DNA from: CAJINA01 sp964636125
GTDB lineage: Bacteria; Desulfobacterota; Desulfobacteria; Desulfobacterales; CAJINA01
Direction of reading: 5' to 3'
DNA length: 64,000 nt
NCBI GenBank assembly: GCA_964636125.1
Contig: CAZWPX010000008.1
Span: forward strand, 42,588 to 106,587
Shown: one piece after another, positions 16,132 to 25,462 of the stretch
Numbering within the stretch: position 1 is the stretch's first letter
How the letters are laid out: each line of letters starts with the position of its first letter
Notes under the pieces: model-generated
What the model was told of the DNA's origin: nothing
The model's input: the letters and a program-made list of their open reading frames with translations, nothing else
Databases searched by the model: none
Program-made: the position numbers and the translations under genes

Positions 16132-19100
16132 CTACACCGCGCTTTCTTCAAACGGAATCCTAAAAAAAGTGGCGTACAAAACCGGCACAACCACGAGGGT
16201 CAGCACGGTCGCAAAGCCCAGGCCGAACATGATCGTCACCGCCATGGCAATAAAGAAATCATCCTGCAGCAGGGGCACCATCCCCAGGATCGTTGTCAGG
16301 GCCGCCATGGAAACCGGCCGCATCCTGCTGACCCCGGAATCAATCACAGATTGCAGCGGCGCCTTGCCTCCCCGGATCTCCAGATCAATCTGGTCAATCA
16401 GGACAATGGCGTTTTTGATCAGCATCCCCGAAAGGCTCATCAGCCCCAGCAGGGCCATGAAACCGAACGGCTGTTTGAACATCAGCAGACCGGCCACCAC
16501 ACCAATGAGTGACAGCGGCACGGTCAGCCAGATAATGGCCGGCTGGCGCAGGGCATTGAACAGAAAGATCACCGCCAGAATCATGGCCCCGAAATAGATC
16601 GGGATATTGGCGGCCAACTGGGCGGTCGCGTCGGCCGAATCTTCCGCTTCACCGGACCAGGCCATGAAATAACCCGGACGGTCTTTTAAAGGAATGATAT
16701 CGTCGTATTTGAGCGGGATAGTGGCGGCAGTCCAGTTTTCAGGCGCGATGCTCTTGCCCAGGTAGGCTTCCGCGTCTACCCCGAGAGCTTGTTCGATTTT
16801 GGGTTTGACCCGCGCTGTCACCTCGGACGGCAGCTCTGTCCGGGCATCGGCGTGGATTTTGATCATCGACCGCCGGTGCCAGCGGGATATCCGTGAATTT
16901 TCGGCTACACTCTCCAGGGCGTTGACCAGTTGGAGCATGGGCACCTTTTCACCGGAGACCGGACTGGTAACCTGCAGATCCCCCAGGTCTTCCAGGGTGA
17001 GGCGCTCATCATCCGGTGCCCGCGCAATGATGGGAATCTGCTCGATGCCTTCCCGGTAGAATCCCGTGGTCGTTCCGGAAAAGTTGGATTGAATGGCCTG
17101 GGCGATCACGGGCCTGGAGAATCCAAGCTTGCGGGCCCGGTCCTCGGCCAGCACCGGTTGAATGATCTTCACCTGGGTGCCCCATTCATCACGGACAGAT
17201 TTTGCCCCGCTGTCCGCACGTAAAATGGACTTGGCTTTCTCCGCCAGCTGGCGCAGGACTACCGGATCCGGGCCATTGATCCGCAGTTGGATTTTACCAC
17301 CGCTACCGGGTCCCAGGGTAAATTTCTTCACATTGATGTTGGCATCCGGGAACATGCCTTCTACGTCGGTCTGCACCTGTTCAAGAATCTCGTTCATGGC
17401 CTTGTAATCGTTTACCGAGGCCAGAATACTGCTGTACTGGTTGGCGGCATCCACCGGTACGTCATAGGTCAGCAGAAAGCGGGAGTGTCCGCCGCCGATG
17501 GCCGAGGCAATATCGGTAATAATCTCATACTTTTTAAGGTACTCTTCGATCCGGGCGACCTTTTTTTCCGTCTCACGAATATGGGTCCCCTCCCGGAAAT
17601 GGCACTCCACCTGGAATTGGGGCCGGGTGGAGGGCGGAAAAAAGAGGTTGTCCAGATAGCCGAATCCAACCATGGCCACCCCGAACATCCCGATCACCGC
17701 ACCAATGGTTACCCAGCGCAACCGGATGGCGGCTCCCAGGGCTCTGCGGTAAAGCTGGTAAAATTTTCCAGCATAAGGATCGACCGCCTCCCCACCGGCA
17801 CCTGTCGCGGCTTTTTTGCCAAGCACAAAAGTCTTGGTAACCAGCGGGGTAGCGGTTACCGCAGTCAGCCAGCTCAAAGAGAGGGATATTAAGATCACGT
17901 AATAGAGTGAACGGGTATACTCCCCGGTCTGGTTGGTCATTCCGCCGATGGAGGCAAAGGCCAGGACCGCCACGGCGGTGGCCCCGAGCAGGGGGATGGA
18001 ATTCTGGCCGACGACATCTTTGGCCGCCTGCATGCCATCCAGGCCCTGTTCCATCTTTACCTTCATGCCGTCCACCACCACGATGGCATTATCGACCAGC
18101 ATACCCAGGGCAATGATCAGGGCACCCAGAGAGATCCGCTCCAGGGTAATCTGGTAATACCCCATCACCACAAAGGTGGCGGCAATGGTCAATACCAGGA
18201 TAAATCCAATGATCAGGCCGCTGCGCAGCCCCATGAAAATAAGCAGGACGACCACCACAATAACCACCGCTTCCACAAGGTTGATGACGAATGAGTTAAC
18301 CGCTTCGGTTACGGTGGTGGACTGCATGGAAATAATCTCCAGATCCATACCGATGGGGATCTGGTTTTCCAGTTCAGCAATCCTTTTTTCCACACCTTCT
18401 CCCATGAAAACCGCGTTGCCGCCGGAGATTGTGGATATGGCAATTCCGATCCCCGGCTTGCCGTTCACCCTTAAAATGCGTGCGGCCGGGTCTACATAAT
18501 CCCGCCGGATAGTGGCCACATCACGGAGGTAAATCAGACGACTGCCCTGGCTGCTGATTAGAAGGTCGCCAAAGTCTTCTTCTGATTTGAAAATACCGGT
18601 GGGGTGGAAGGCCATGTACTCCGTGCCGATTTTTACCCGTCCGGAATCGGCCGGCAGGTTTTTAGCCCGCAGGGCGTCAAATATCTCCCCACGGGTAATT
18701 CCCAGGGCAGCCATTTTGGCCCGGGCCATCTCCACGTAAACCGCTTCCTGCTGTTCTCCAAAAAAGGCTATTTTCTTGACATCCTTCACCGTCAGCAGTT
18801 CGCGCTTGAGCAGCTCGGCAATTTTTTTGAGCTCCGCGTAGGTGAACCCGTCACCGACCAGGGCAAAATAAACTCCGTATACATCTCCAAAGTCATCCAG
18901 AACAGTCGGGGTACCAGACCCGGGCGGCAGGTTGGGCACATAATCGATTATTTTTCGGCGCAGTTCATCCCACACCTGGGGGAGCGCGGCCAGGTCATAA
19001 TTGTCCTTGATCTTGACTTTGACCGTGGAAAGCCCGCGGGTTGAATAGGATTCCACTCGTTTGAGCTGGGCCATCTCCTGGACCGCCTTCTCAATCTGCT

Positions 19101-19293
19101 CGGTGACTTCTTTTTCGACCTCCTGTGGGGAAGCACCGGGATAGGGGGTCAACACCACCGCATCTTTGATGGCAAATTCCGGGTCTTCCAATCGGGGCAG
19201 GCTTTGATAGGACAGGTACCCCAGTACAAGCAGCACGATGGTCGTGGTCCAGGTAATGATGCTTTTATTGATAGAGAATTCCGCTATATTCAT
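16132..19293 (-). CDS. RND efflux pump permease
   Basis: 1053 residues, full length for an RND permease. N-terminal helix (SINKSIITWTTTIVLLVLGY), two large periplasmic loops and twelve membrane helices are evident. The proton-relay helix 4 reads GMLVDNAIVVVDGM near 400-413, so the first of the two aspartates of AcrB (D407) is kept but the second (D408) is Asn, a subfamily feature that may alter coupling. The pump exports drugs or other amphiphiles from periplasm or inner membrane using proton-motive force. It follows its adaptor by 57 bases on the same strand and is separated from the TolC-fusion gene by 360 bases containing repeats. Confidence 0.92.
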   Translation of the reverse strand: MNIAEFSINKSIITWTTTIVLLVLGYLSYQSLPRLEDPEFAIKDAVVLTPYPGASPQEVEKEVTEQIEKAVQEMAQLKRVESYSTRGLSTVKVKIKDNYDLAALPQVWDELRRKIIDYVPNLPPGSGTPTVLDDFGDVYGVYFALVGDGFTYAELKKIAELLKRELLTVKDVKKIAFFGEQQEAVYVEMARAKMAALGITRGEIFDALRAKNLPADSGRVKIGTEYMAFHPTGIFKSEEDFGDLLISSQGSRLIYLRDVATIRRDYVDPAARILRVNGKPGIGIAISTISGGNAVFMGEGVEKRIAELENQIPIGMDLEIISMQSTTVTEAVNSFVINLVEAVVIVVVVLLIFMGLRSGLIIGFILVLTIAATFVVMGYYQITLERISLGALIIALGMLVDNAIVVVDGMKVKMEQGLDGMQAAKDVVGQNSIPLLGATAVAVLAFASIGGMTNQTGEYTRSLYYVILISLSLSWLTAVTATPLVTKTFVLGKKAATGAGGEAVDPYAGKFYQLYRRALGAAIRLRWVTIGAVIGMFGVAMVGFGYLDNLFFPPSTRPQFQVECHFREGTHIRETEKKVARIEEYLKKYEIITDIASAIGGGHSRFLLTYDVPVDAANQYSSILASVNDYKAMNEILEQVQTDVEGMFPDANINVKKFTLGPGSGGKIQLRINGPDPVVLRQLAEKAKSILRADSGAKSVRDEWGTQVKIIQPVLAEDRARKLGFSRPVIAQAIQSNFSGTTTGFYREGIEQIPIIARAPDDERLTLEDLGDLQVTSPVSGEKVPMLQLVNALESVAENSRISRWHRRSMIKIHADARTELPSEVTARVKPKIEQALGVDAEAYLGKSIAPENWTAATIPLKYDDIIPLKDRPGYFMAWSGEAEDSADATAQLAANIPIYFGAMILAVIFLFNALRQPAIIWLTVPLSLIGVVAGLLMFKQPFGFMALLGLMSLSGMLIKNAIVLIDQIDLEIRGGKAPLQSVIDSGVSRMRPVSMAALTTILGMVPLLQDDFFIAMAVTIMFGLGFATVLTLVVVPVLYATFFRIPFEESAV

Positions 19294-19350
19294 CGGTCAC
19301 TTTCCTTTGATTGCTTTAAACAGAAGCCGCCTGATTCACAAGGCGGATAG

Positions 19351-20472
19351 CTACTCCTGATCTTCCCAGAGCCTGACTTGCATGCCGTCTTCAAGTTTGG
19401 TCCCACCAGCCACCACAATGATTTCACCGCCCTTGAGGCCTTCATTCACAACGATTTGTTCGGAGCCGGTCATTTCACCGACTTTCAGTGGCAGCTTGTG
19501 AACGGTCTTGGCCTTTTCGTCAACACGCCATACATAGGCGCTGCCGTCGGAATCCCCCAGGACGGCAATGGCCGGGATAATAATCTGGGGGGCCTCTGTG
19601 GTTCTGGATTTTATCTCAATTTCCACAGTGCCGGTCATGCCGGGAAGAATGTTGACCTCTTTCGGCTGGGACATTGTCAGGACCACCTGGTAGGTCTGGG
19701 TCTTGGGATCGGCCTGGGTCGAAAATTCCTTGAGGACCAATGGAAATCTTTTTCCCGGGGCGGTCGGAAAAAGAGCAAACGCATCCGCTTTTATCTTGCC
19801 TCTGACGGTTGCCATTTCACTCTCCGGGACATTCAATAAAAGCTCCACTTTTGCAATGTCCTGCAAAAAAACAATCGGTTGCTTGGCCTGGACCTCTTCA
19901 AAATTCTCAACGTAGCGCTTGCCGATAGTGCCCTTGAAGGGCGCCTTGAGGTAAGTATCCTTGAGGGCGTTTTGCGCATCTTCCTGTTGGGCGATAGACA
20001 CGTCGCGCTGGCTTTTGTATTTGTCAAAGTCCGCTTTGGAGACCTGCTTTTTCACGTACAAATCCCGGTAACGCTGGTACTGCTGTTCCGCTTCCAGGGC
20101 GCGCGCCTTGGCCTGGTCCAGCCGGGTTTTGAAATCCCGCGGCAGGATCCGGGCAATCAGTTTTCCTTTTTTGACTTCCTGGCCCTCTTCCACCGGAAGT
20201 TCAATCAGCGGTCCAGCCACCTTGAAAGCCAGGTCAACCCGGCGCGAAGCACGCACCTGCCCCGGATAGCTGCGCACGGCGCTGGCGCCGGCTGCCTGAA
20301 TCGTCAGCGTTTTTACCGGCCGGACAACCTCTTTTGCAACAGGTTCTTCTTTCTTGCCGCACCCGCCTGTAAAAAATACCAGGCCGATCAGCAACAGAAA
20401 GACCACCGCGACAACTAAAACGCCATGACCTGAACGGCAAACTCGTGACCCAAACCAAATTTGTTTCATCAT
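19351..20472 (-). CDS. RND periplasmic adaptor (membrane fusion protein), lipoprotein
   Basis: I start at ATG 20472, the first of two adjacent ATGs, after CAGGGGTCGAG. The N-terminus carries a hydrophobic helix and a lipobox (FFTGGC), so the protein is probably lipid-anchored in the inner membrane. A biotinyl-lipoyl-like domain follows (PLIELPVEEGQEVKKGKLIA), then a coiled-coil hairpin (LDQAKARALEAEQQYQRYRD), the second lipoyl half (LKAPFKGTIGKRYVENFEEV), and beta-barrel and membrane-proximal domains to 373. It links the RND permease next to it to the outer-membrane channel. First gene of the minus-strand pump set. Confidence 0.9.
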   Translation of the reverse strand: MMKQIWFGSRVCRSGHGVLVVAVVFLLLIGLVFFTGGCGKKEEPVAKEVVRPVKTLTIQAAGASAVRSYPGQVRASRRVDLAFKVAGPLIELPVEEGQEVKKGKLIARILPRDFKTRLDQAKARALEAEQQYQRYRDLYVKKQVSKADFDKYKSQRDVSIAQQEDAQNALKDTYLKAPFKGTIGKRYVENFEEVQAKQPIVFLQDIAKVELLLNVPESEMATVRGKIKADAFALFPTAPGKRFPLVLKEFSTQADPKTQTYQVVLTMSQPKEVNILPGMTGTVEIEIKSRTTEAPQIIIPAIAVLGDSDGSAYVWRVDEKAKTVHKLPLKVGEMTGSEQIVVNEGLKGGEIIVVAGGTKLEDGMQVRLWEDQE

Positions 20473-20803
20473 CTCGACCCCTGCTGTCAGTTGTTGGGCA
20501 ACCGATCCTGGCAACCCGTTAAATAATTGTTAATCCAATAAGTTCCACACGCATAGACACTTTAATCAGAAATCACTTTAAACGCAACCGATTGTTTATG
20601 GTAGATTTTGGTTCAGAGCGTCGCGCAGCAAGTGCCTATCGTGGTGCATAGCGCGTTATTCCGAGGATTTCAAAAGAGAGAAAGCGCCGCTCTGGGCCAA
20701 AAGATGCCGTTTATGGATGGGCACTTGCTACAAAACCTGGGTCAGGACACCTTAAGATGCATAAAAAACTCAAATTTTCGATACGTTGTATAAAAGTGCA
20801 ATC
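20473..20803. repeat. Divergent intergenic region with ~100-bp inverted-repeat element
   Basis: The gap separates two divergent efflux operons. GCAAGTGCCTATC (20628-20640) and GATGGGCACTTGC (20716-20728) are inverted with 12 of 13 bases pairing, enclosing about 75 bases. The open frame at 20608-20793 lies mostly inside this element and is unlikely to be a gene. No regulator gene is present for either pump. Confidence 0.45.
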
Positions 20804-20832
20804 TTGACAAAACAGGTGGCACCCGCTATTAA
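20804..20832 (+). promoter_or_regulatory. Predicted sigma-70 promoter of the plus-strand efflux operon
   Basis: A perfect TTGACA (20804-20809) is followed after 17 bases by TATTAA (20827-20832, four of six). It lies about 145 bases before the ATG of the adaptor gene, giving a long 5' leader. Confidence 0.5.
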
Positions 20833-20978
20833 ATTCTATTTATCGAATGCTGTGGCCTGACTGCATCAGGTTCCCGGATCGGTCATATCTTGGGATGCCC
20901 TGCCGTGACCCACACTTTTTCAATTTTCCTGGCGCTGATTGGCAGGAGAATCCTTATCATCTTACCAAAGAAGACATT

Positions 20979-22130
20979 ATGAAACTCAAATTTTTCGGAC
21001 TGATCGTATGCCTGTCGTTTTTGCTCACGGCCTGTGGTGAAAAGACAGTGGAAAAAGCTGCGCCGCCACCGCCGGCAGTTTCCGTTGTAGAAACGGTGGC
21101 CGCGGATGTACCGCTCTACCTTGAATTTGTGGGTGAGGTCGCCGGTATGAAGGATATTGCCATCCGGGCCCGCGTGGAGGGTTTCCTGGAGGGCCTCCAT
21201 TTCAAAGAAGGCAGTGACGTTAAACAGGGCGACCTGTTGTATACCCTGGAAAGCCAGCCTTTCCAGGAAAAGGTCGCCACCCGGATGAGCGCCGTGGCCG
21301 AACAGGAAACCGTTCTGGCCAAAACCAAAGGAGACCTGGAGCGCATCCGGCCCCTGGCCGATATCAATGCGGTCAGTAAAAGCGACTTGGATGCGGCCGT
21401 GGCCGCCTATGAGGCCACTCTTTCCTCCCTGGACGCGGCCAAAGCCAATCTCCGGGCTGCCAAAATTCAGCTAAGCTACACGAAAATCAAGACCCCCATC
21501 AATGGCATCATCGGTAAAACTCAGGCCAAAGTGGGCGATTTCGTTGGCAAAGACCCGAACCCGGTCATCCTCAACACCGTCTCACGGGTCGACACGATCC
21601 TGGTCACCTTCTTCATCACGGAAACCCAGTACCTGACCATTGCGCGGCACTTGGCCACGGAAGCACCTGAAGAGGTCGAAAAGCGGGAGGCCAATCTCGA
21701 ACTGATCCTGATCGACGGCTCGGTCTATGATCACAAGGGCATGGCTGATTTTATCAACCGGGAGGTAGACGCCACAACCGGTGCCATGCTGATCCAGGCG
21801 TCGTTCCCCAATCCCGAAAAACTGCTCCGCCCCGGTCAGTTCGCCCGGGTTAAAGCCCAGGCCCAGGTGGTCAAAGACGGTATCCTGATCCCCCAGCGTT
21901 GCGTCATGGAACTGCAGGGCCTGTACAATGTGTATGTGGTAGACGCCCGGAATAAGGTCGTGACCCGGGAAATCACAGTGGGGTCAAAAGTAGATTCGTT
22001 CTGGCTGATTGAAAAGGGCCTTAAACCCGGCGAAAAGGTGATCTTCGAGGGACTTCAGAAAGTTCGGGACGGGGTGACGGTCAAACCTGCCCTGGTGGAC
22101 ATGAACGCTGCAAAGCAGGGGAAAAAGTGA
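20979..22130 (+). CDS. RND periplasmic adaptor (membrane fusion protein), lipoprotein
   Basis: ATG 20979 follows AAAGAAG. The frame is open upstream to 20847, but only this start gives a lipoprotein signal (FLLTAC lipobox at about 12-17). Typical adaptor architecture: lipoyl half (IRARVEGFLEGLHFKEGSDV), alpha-hairpin (VAAYEATLSSLDAAKANLRA), second lipoyl half (IKTPINGIIGKTQAKVGDFV), beta-barrel, and membrane-proximal domain ending near 383. It resembles AcrA/MexA-type adaptors of HAE1 pumps. The permease gene begins 6 bases after its stop and an outer-membrane lipoprotein follows, making a complete tripartite operon. Confidence 0.9.
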   Translation: MKLKFFGLIVCLSFLLTACGEKTVEKAAPPPPAVSVVETVAADVPLYLEFVGEVAGMKDIAIRARVEGFLEGLHFKEGSDVKQGDLLYTLESQPFQEKVATRMSAVAEQETVLAKTKGDLERIRPLADINAVSKSDLDAAVAAYEATLSSLDAAKANLRAAKIQLSYTKIKTPINGIIGKTQAKVGDFVGKDPNPVILNTVSRVDTILVTFFITETQYLTIARHLATEAPEEVEKREANLELILIDGSVYDHKGMADFINREVDATTGAMLIQASFPNPEKLLRPGQFARVKAQAQVVKDGILIPQRCVMELQGLYNVYVVDARNKVVTREITVGSKVDSFWLIEKGLKPGEKVIFEGLQKVRDGVTVKPALVDMNAAKQGKK

Positions 22131-22136
22131 TCAAAC

Positions 22137-25100
22137 ATGGGTAATTTTTTCGTAAGACGGCCCATCGTGGCCATGGTGATTGCCATTTTCATGGTCATTA
22201 TCGGTGTTGTGTTTCTTGCCGGTCTGCCCATGGAACAGTACCCGAACATCACGCCGCCCATTGTCGAGGTCCGGGCCAACTACACCGGCGCCAACGCCAT
22301 CAGCGTGGAGCAGTCGGTGGCTACGCCGCTGGAGCAGCAGATCAACGGTGTGGACAACATGATTTACATGAAGTCCACCAACGCCAACGACGGCTCCATG
22401 ACCGTCCAGGTCTCTTTTGACATCGGTACGGACCCGGATATGAACACGGTTTTTACCCAGAACCGGGTGGCCGCGGCCACGGCCAAACTACCGGAAGAGG
22501 TCAAGCGCCTGGGCGTCACCACCGAAAAATCCCTGCCCAACATCCTCATGCTGATCTCCCTGACAGCCGGAGACCCCCGTTTTGACCAGCAATTCCTCGG
22601 CAACTATGCCCTGATAAACATCAAGGACATCCTGGCCCGTATCAAGGGCATCGGGCGCGTAAATGTCATCGGGGCCAGCGACTACTCCATGCGCATCTGG
22701 ATCAAACCGGACCGCCTGGCCCACCTGGGCATCACCGTCCCGGAGATCATGGATGCCATCCGCGCCCAGAGCGTGGTCGTACCGGGCGGTAAATTCGGTG
22801 CGGAGCCGGCACCGCCGGGGAACGAGTTCACCTACACGGTCCGCCTGCCCGACCGGCTGCAAAGCGAAAAAGAGTTTGGTGAAATTGTCATCCGAACCAC
22901 GGCCGGTGGATCCCAGGTTAAGATCAAACACATCGCCCGGGTGGAACTGGGTGTCGAAACCTACAACGCCTTCACCCGTTTGAACAACAAGCCCTGCGCC
23001 ATGATTGCTCTTTACCAGGCCCCCGGCTCCAACGCCGTGGCCCTGGCCGAGGAAGTGACCACCGCCATGTCTGACATGGAGCGCTCCTTCCCCAAAAGCA
23101 TGCGCTATGATATTTCCCTGGACACCACCAAGGCCATCACCGCCGGTATTGATGAGATCATCGAGACCCTGTTTATCGCCCTGGCTCTGGTCATCCTGGT
23201 GGTCTATATCTTTATCCAGGACTGGCGGGCGGCCCTGATCCCCACCATTGCCATTCCGGTTTCCCTGATTGGTGCGTTTATCGTCTTTCCCATGATCGGC
23301 TTTACCATCAATGTGCTCTCCCTGCTGGGGCTGGTGCTGGCCATTGGGATCGTGGTGGACGATGCCATTGTCGTGGTGGAAGCCGTCCAGGTGAATATTG
23401 AAAACGGCATGAACCCCAAGGAAGCCACCGCCGCGGCCATGCAAGAAGTGACCGCCCCGGTCATTGCCACCACCCTGGTTCTGGTGGCAGTCTTCGTTCC
23501 AGTGGCCGTGATGGGCGGGATCACCGGGCGGCTGTACCAGCAGTTTGCCATCACCGTGGCGGTTTCGGTGGTGTTTTCCTCCATCAATGCCCTGACCCTG
23601 AGCCCGGCGCTTTGCGGTCTCCTGCTGCGCAAACAAAAACCCATAGGCGGCCCCCTGGGCGCCTTTTTCAAGTTGTTCAACCGGGTGTTCGACAAATCTA
23701 CTGAAGCCTACACCGGCTTTACGCGGATCGTGGCCCGTAAAATTGCCTTTGGCATTGTGTTTATCCTGGTGTTGACCGGCGGCCTGGGGTTTTTAGGGAA
23801 AATGCTGCCGGGCGGCTTTATGCCCAGTGAAGACATGGGCTACCTGATGGTAAACATTCAACTGCCCGATGCCGCGTCCCTGCAGCGTTCCGACGCAGTG
23901 GCCAAGAAGGTGGAGCAAATCATCGGCAAGCACCCGGAGGTTGAGTTCATCACGACCGCCACCGGGTTCAGCCTGCTCTCCGGCAGCATGTCCTCCAATG
24001 CCGGGTTTGTTTTTGTCTCGCTCAAGGATTGGAATCAGCGGGAAAAAACCGCCAACGAGGTCGTGGCGGCGCTGAACCGTGACTTCTTTTTCGGGGTCAA
24101 TGAAGCCCAGGTCTTTGCCTTCGGCCCGCCGGCCATCCCCGGTCTCGGGAGCGGCTCCGGGTTCACCATGATGATCCAGGACCGGTCGGGCAACACCCCG
24201 GACTACCTGGCAGACCAGACGGCCCGTTTTATTCAGGCCGCCCAGGCCCGGCCGGAAATCGGTTCCATCTTCACCACCTTCCGGGCCAGCGTGCCCCAGC
24301 GCTATATGGAGATCAACCGGGACAAGGTGCTCAAAGCCGGTGTGGCCCTCAACGATATCTACACCACGGTGGGCGCTTTTCTCGGCGGGTCCTATGTGAA
24401 TGACTTCAACCGATTCGGCCGGCTTTACAAGGCCTACATCCAGGCCGAACCGGAGTACCGGCTCAGTGAAGACAAGATTGACCTGTTTTTTATAAAGAAC
24501 AAAAACGGCGACCGGGTGCCTTTGAGCGCCTTTGTTACCATCAAGGAGATCGCCGGACCGGATTTCACCTACCGCTTCAACCTCTACCGGGCCATCGAAC
24601 TGTCCGGCGGACCGGCCCCCGGGTACTCCTCCACCCAGGCCCTGGACGCCCTGGAAGCAGTCGCCCGGGAATCCCTGCCGCCCGATATGGGCTATGCCTG
24701 GAGCAACATGTCTTTCCAGGAGAAGAAAGCCTCGGGTACCGGTGCCATTGTTTTCGCCTTCTCCCTGCTGTTCGTTTTTCTCATCCTGGCCGCCCAGTAT
24801 GAAAGCTGGTCCCTGCCCTTGAGCATCCTCCTGGGAACCCCCTTTGCCATTTTCGGGGCCTTCCTGGCGTTGCTGCTGGCCAGGCAGATCAGCCCGAGTT
24901 ATGAGCTGAACGTATTTGCCCAGATCTCCCTGGTCATGCTGATTGCCATGGCCGCCAAGAATGCCATTCTCATTGTCGAGTTTGCCAACCTGGAATTCAA
25001 CAAGGGCCTGTCGCTGTTTGACGCCGCCGTCAAAGCCGCCCAGCTGCGCTTTCGGCCCATCCTGATGACGGCTTTTTCATTCATCCTTGGTATCTTTCCC

Positions 25101-25289
25101 CTGGTGGTGGCTTCCGGCGCAGGGGCTGAAGCCCGGGTGGTCATGGGCATGGCCCTGCTGGGGGGCATGACGCTGGCCACCATTCTGGGTGTGTTTTTCT
25201 ACCCCATGCTGTTTGTTTTCATCGGTAAACTGGCCGGATATGAAAAGAATCGGGAACTTCAACCCGGAATTTCACCGGAAATTCAATGA
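22137..25289 (+). CDS. RND efflux pump permease, HAE1 family
   Basis: 1050 residues, closely AcrB/MexB-like. It begins MGNFFVRRPIVAMVIAIFM. Helix 4 carries both proton-relay aspartates (AIGIVVDDAIVVVEAVQ near 401-417). Other signatures are ANYTGANAISVEQSVATPLE in the porter domain and GFMPSEDMGYLMVNIQLPDA in the second half. It should form a trimer in the inner membrane that expels hydrophobic compounds by proton antiport. Stop overlaps the upstream-open frame of the next gene. Unlike the minus-strand permease in this window, it is a conventional pump with no missing key residue. Confidence 0.93.
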   Translation: MGNFFVRRPIVAMVIAIFMVIIGVVFLAGLPMEQYPNITPPIVEVRANYTGANAISVEQSVATPLEQQINGVDNMIYMKSTNANDGSMTVQVSFDIGTDPDMNTVFTQNRVAAATAKLPEEVKRLGVTTEKSLPNILMLISLTAGDPRFDQQFLGNYALINIKDILARIKGIGRVNVIGASDYSMRIWIKPDRLAHLGITVPEIMDAIRAQSVVVPGGKFGAEPAPPGNEFTYTVRLPDRLQSEKEFGEIVIRTTAGGSQVKIKHIARVELGVETYNAFTRLNNKPCAMIALYQAPGSNAVALAEEVTTAMSDMERSFPKSMRYDISLDTTKAITAGIDEIIETLFIALALVILVVYIFIQDWRAALIPTIAIPVSLIGAFIVFPMIGFTINVLSLLGLVLAIGIVVDDAIVVVEAVQVNIENGMNPKEATAAAMQEVTAPVIATTLVLVAVFVPVAVMGGITGRLYQQFAITVAVSVVFSSINALTLSPALCGLLLRKQKPIGGPLGAFFKLFNRVFDKSTEAYTGFTRIVARKIAFGIVFILVLTGGLGFLGKMLPGGFMPSEDMGYLMVNIQLPDAASLQRSDAVAKKVEQIIGKHPEVEFITTATGFSLLSGSMSSNAGFVFVSLKDWNQREKTANEVVAALNRDFFFGVNEAQVFAFGPPAIPGLGSGSGFTMMIQDRSGNTPDYLADQTARFIQAAQARPEIGSIFTTFRASVPQRYMEINRDKVLKAGVALNDIYTTVGAFLGGSYVNDFNRFGRLYKAYIQAEPEYRLSEDKIDLFFIKNKNGDRVPLSAFVTIKEIAGPDFTYRFNLYRAIELSGGPAPGYSSTQALDALEAVARESLPPDMGYAWSNMSFQEKKASGTGAIVFAFSLLFVFLILAAQYESWSLPLSILLGTPFAIFGAFLALLLARQISPSYELNVFAQISLVMLIAMAAKNAILIVEFANLEFNKGLSLFDAAVKAAQLRFRPILMTAFSFILGIFPLVVASGAGAEARVVMGMALLGGMTLATILGVFFYPMLFVFIGKLAGYEKNRELQPGISPEIQ

Positions 25290-25347
25290 CCTCTGGCAAA
25301 GCCGGAGGACAGGTTACAGAGATCATCTTGTTTTTTCTAAATTTTAT

Positions 25348-25438
25348 AATAATCATCGCCTCAGCGGTTCGACAAATTACGGAACTGTCAAACTCCGAGA
25401 ATCTCCCCGGCAAAGCCGGGGGTTTGCCGATGATTATT
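25348..25438. repeat. Inverted-repeat element with inner GC hairpin
   Basis: AATAATCATCG (25348-25358) and CGATGATTATT (25428-25438) are perfect inverted copies. Inside is a strong hairpin, CCCCGGCAAAGCCGGGG. The element fills the gap between the permease and the outer-membrane gene, where it could modulate the ratio of the two transcripts. Confidence 0.55.
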
Positions 25439-25462
25439 AAAAGGAGCAGGTGTAGAGATACG

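Noticed and set aside
20608..20793. 62-codon frame between the efflux operons
   Set aside because: Lies mainly inside the inverted-repeat element.
22488..23636. Long antisense frame (382 codons) opposite the plus-strand RND permease
   Set aside because: His/Gly/Gln-rich product without domains; a mirror of strong codon bias in the conserved permease gene.
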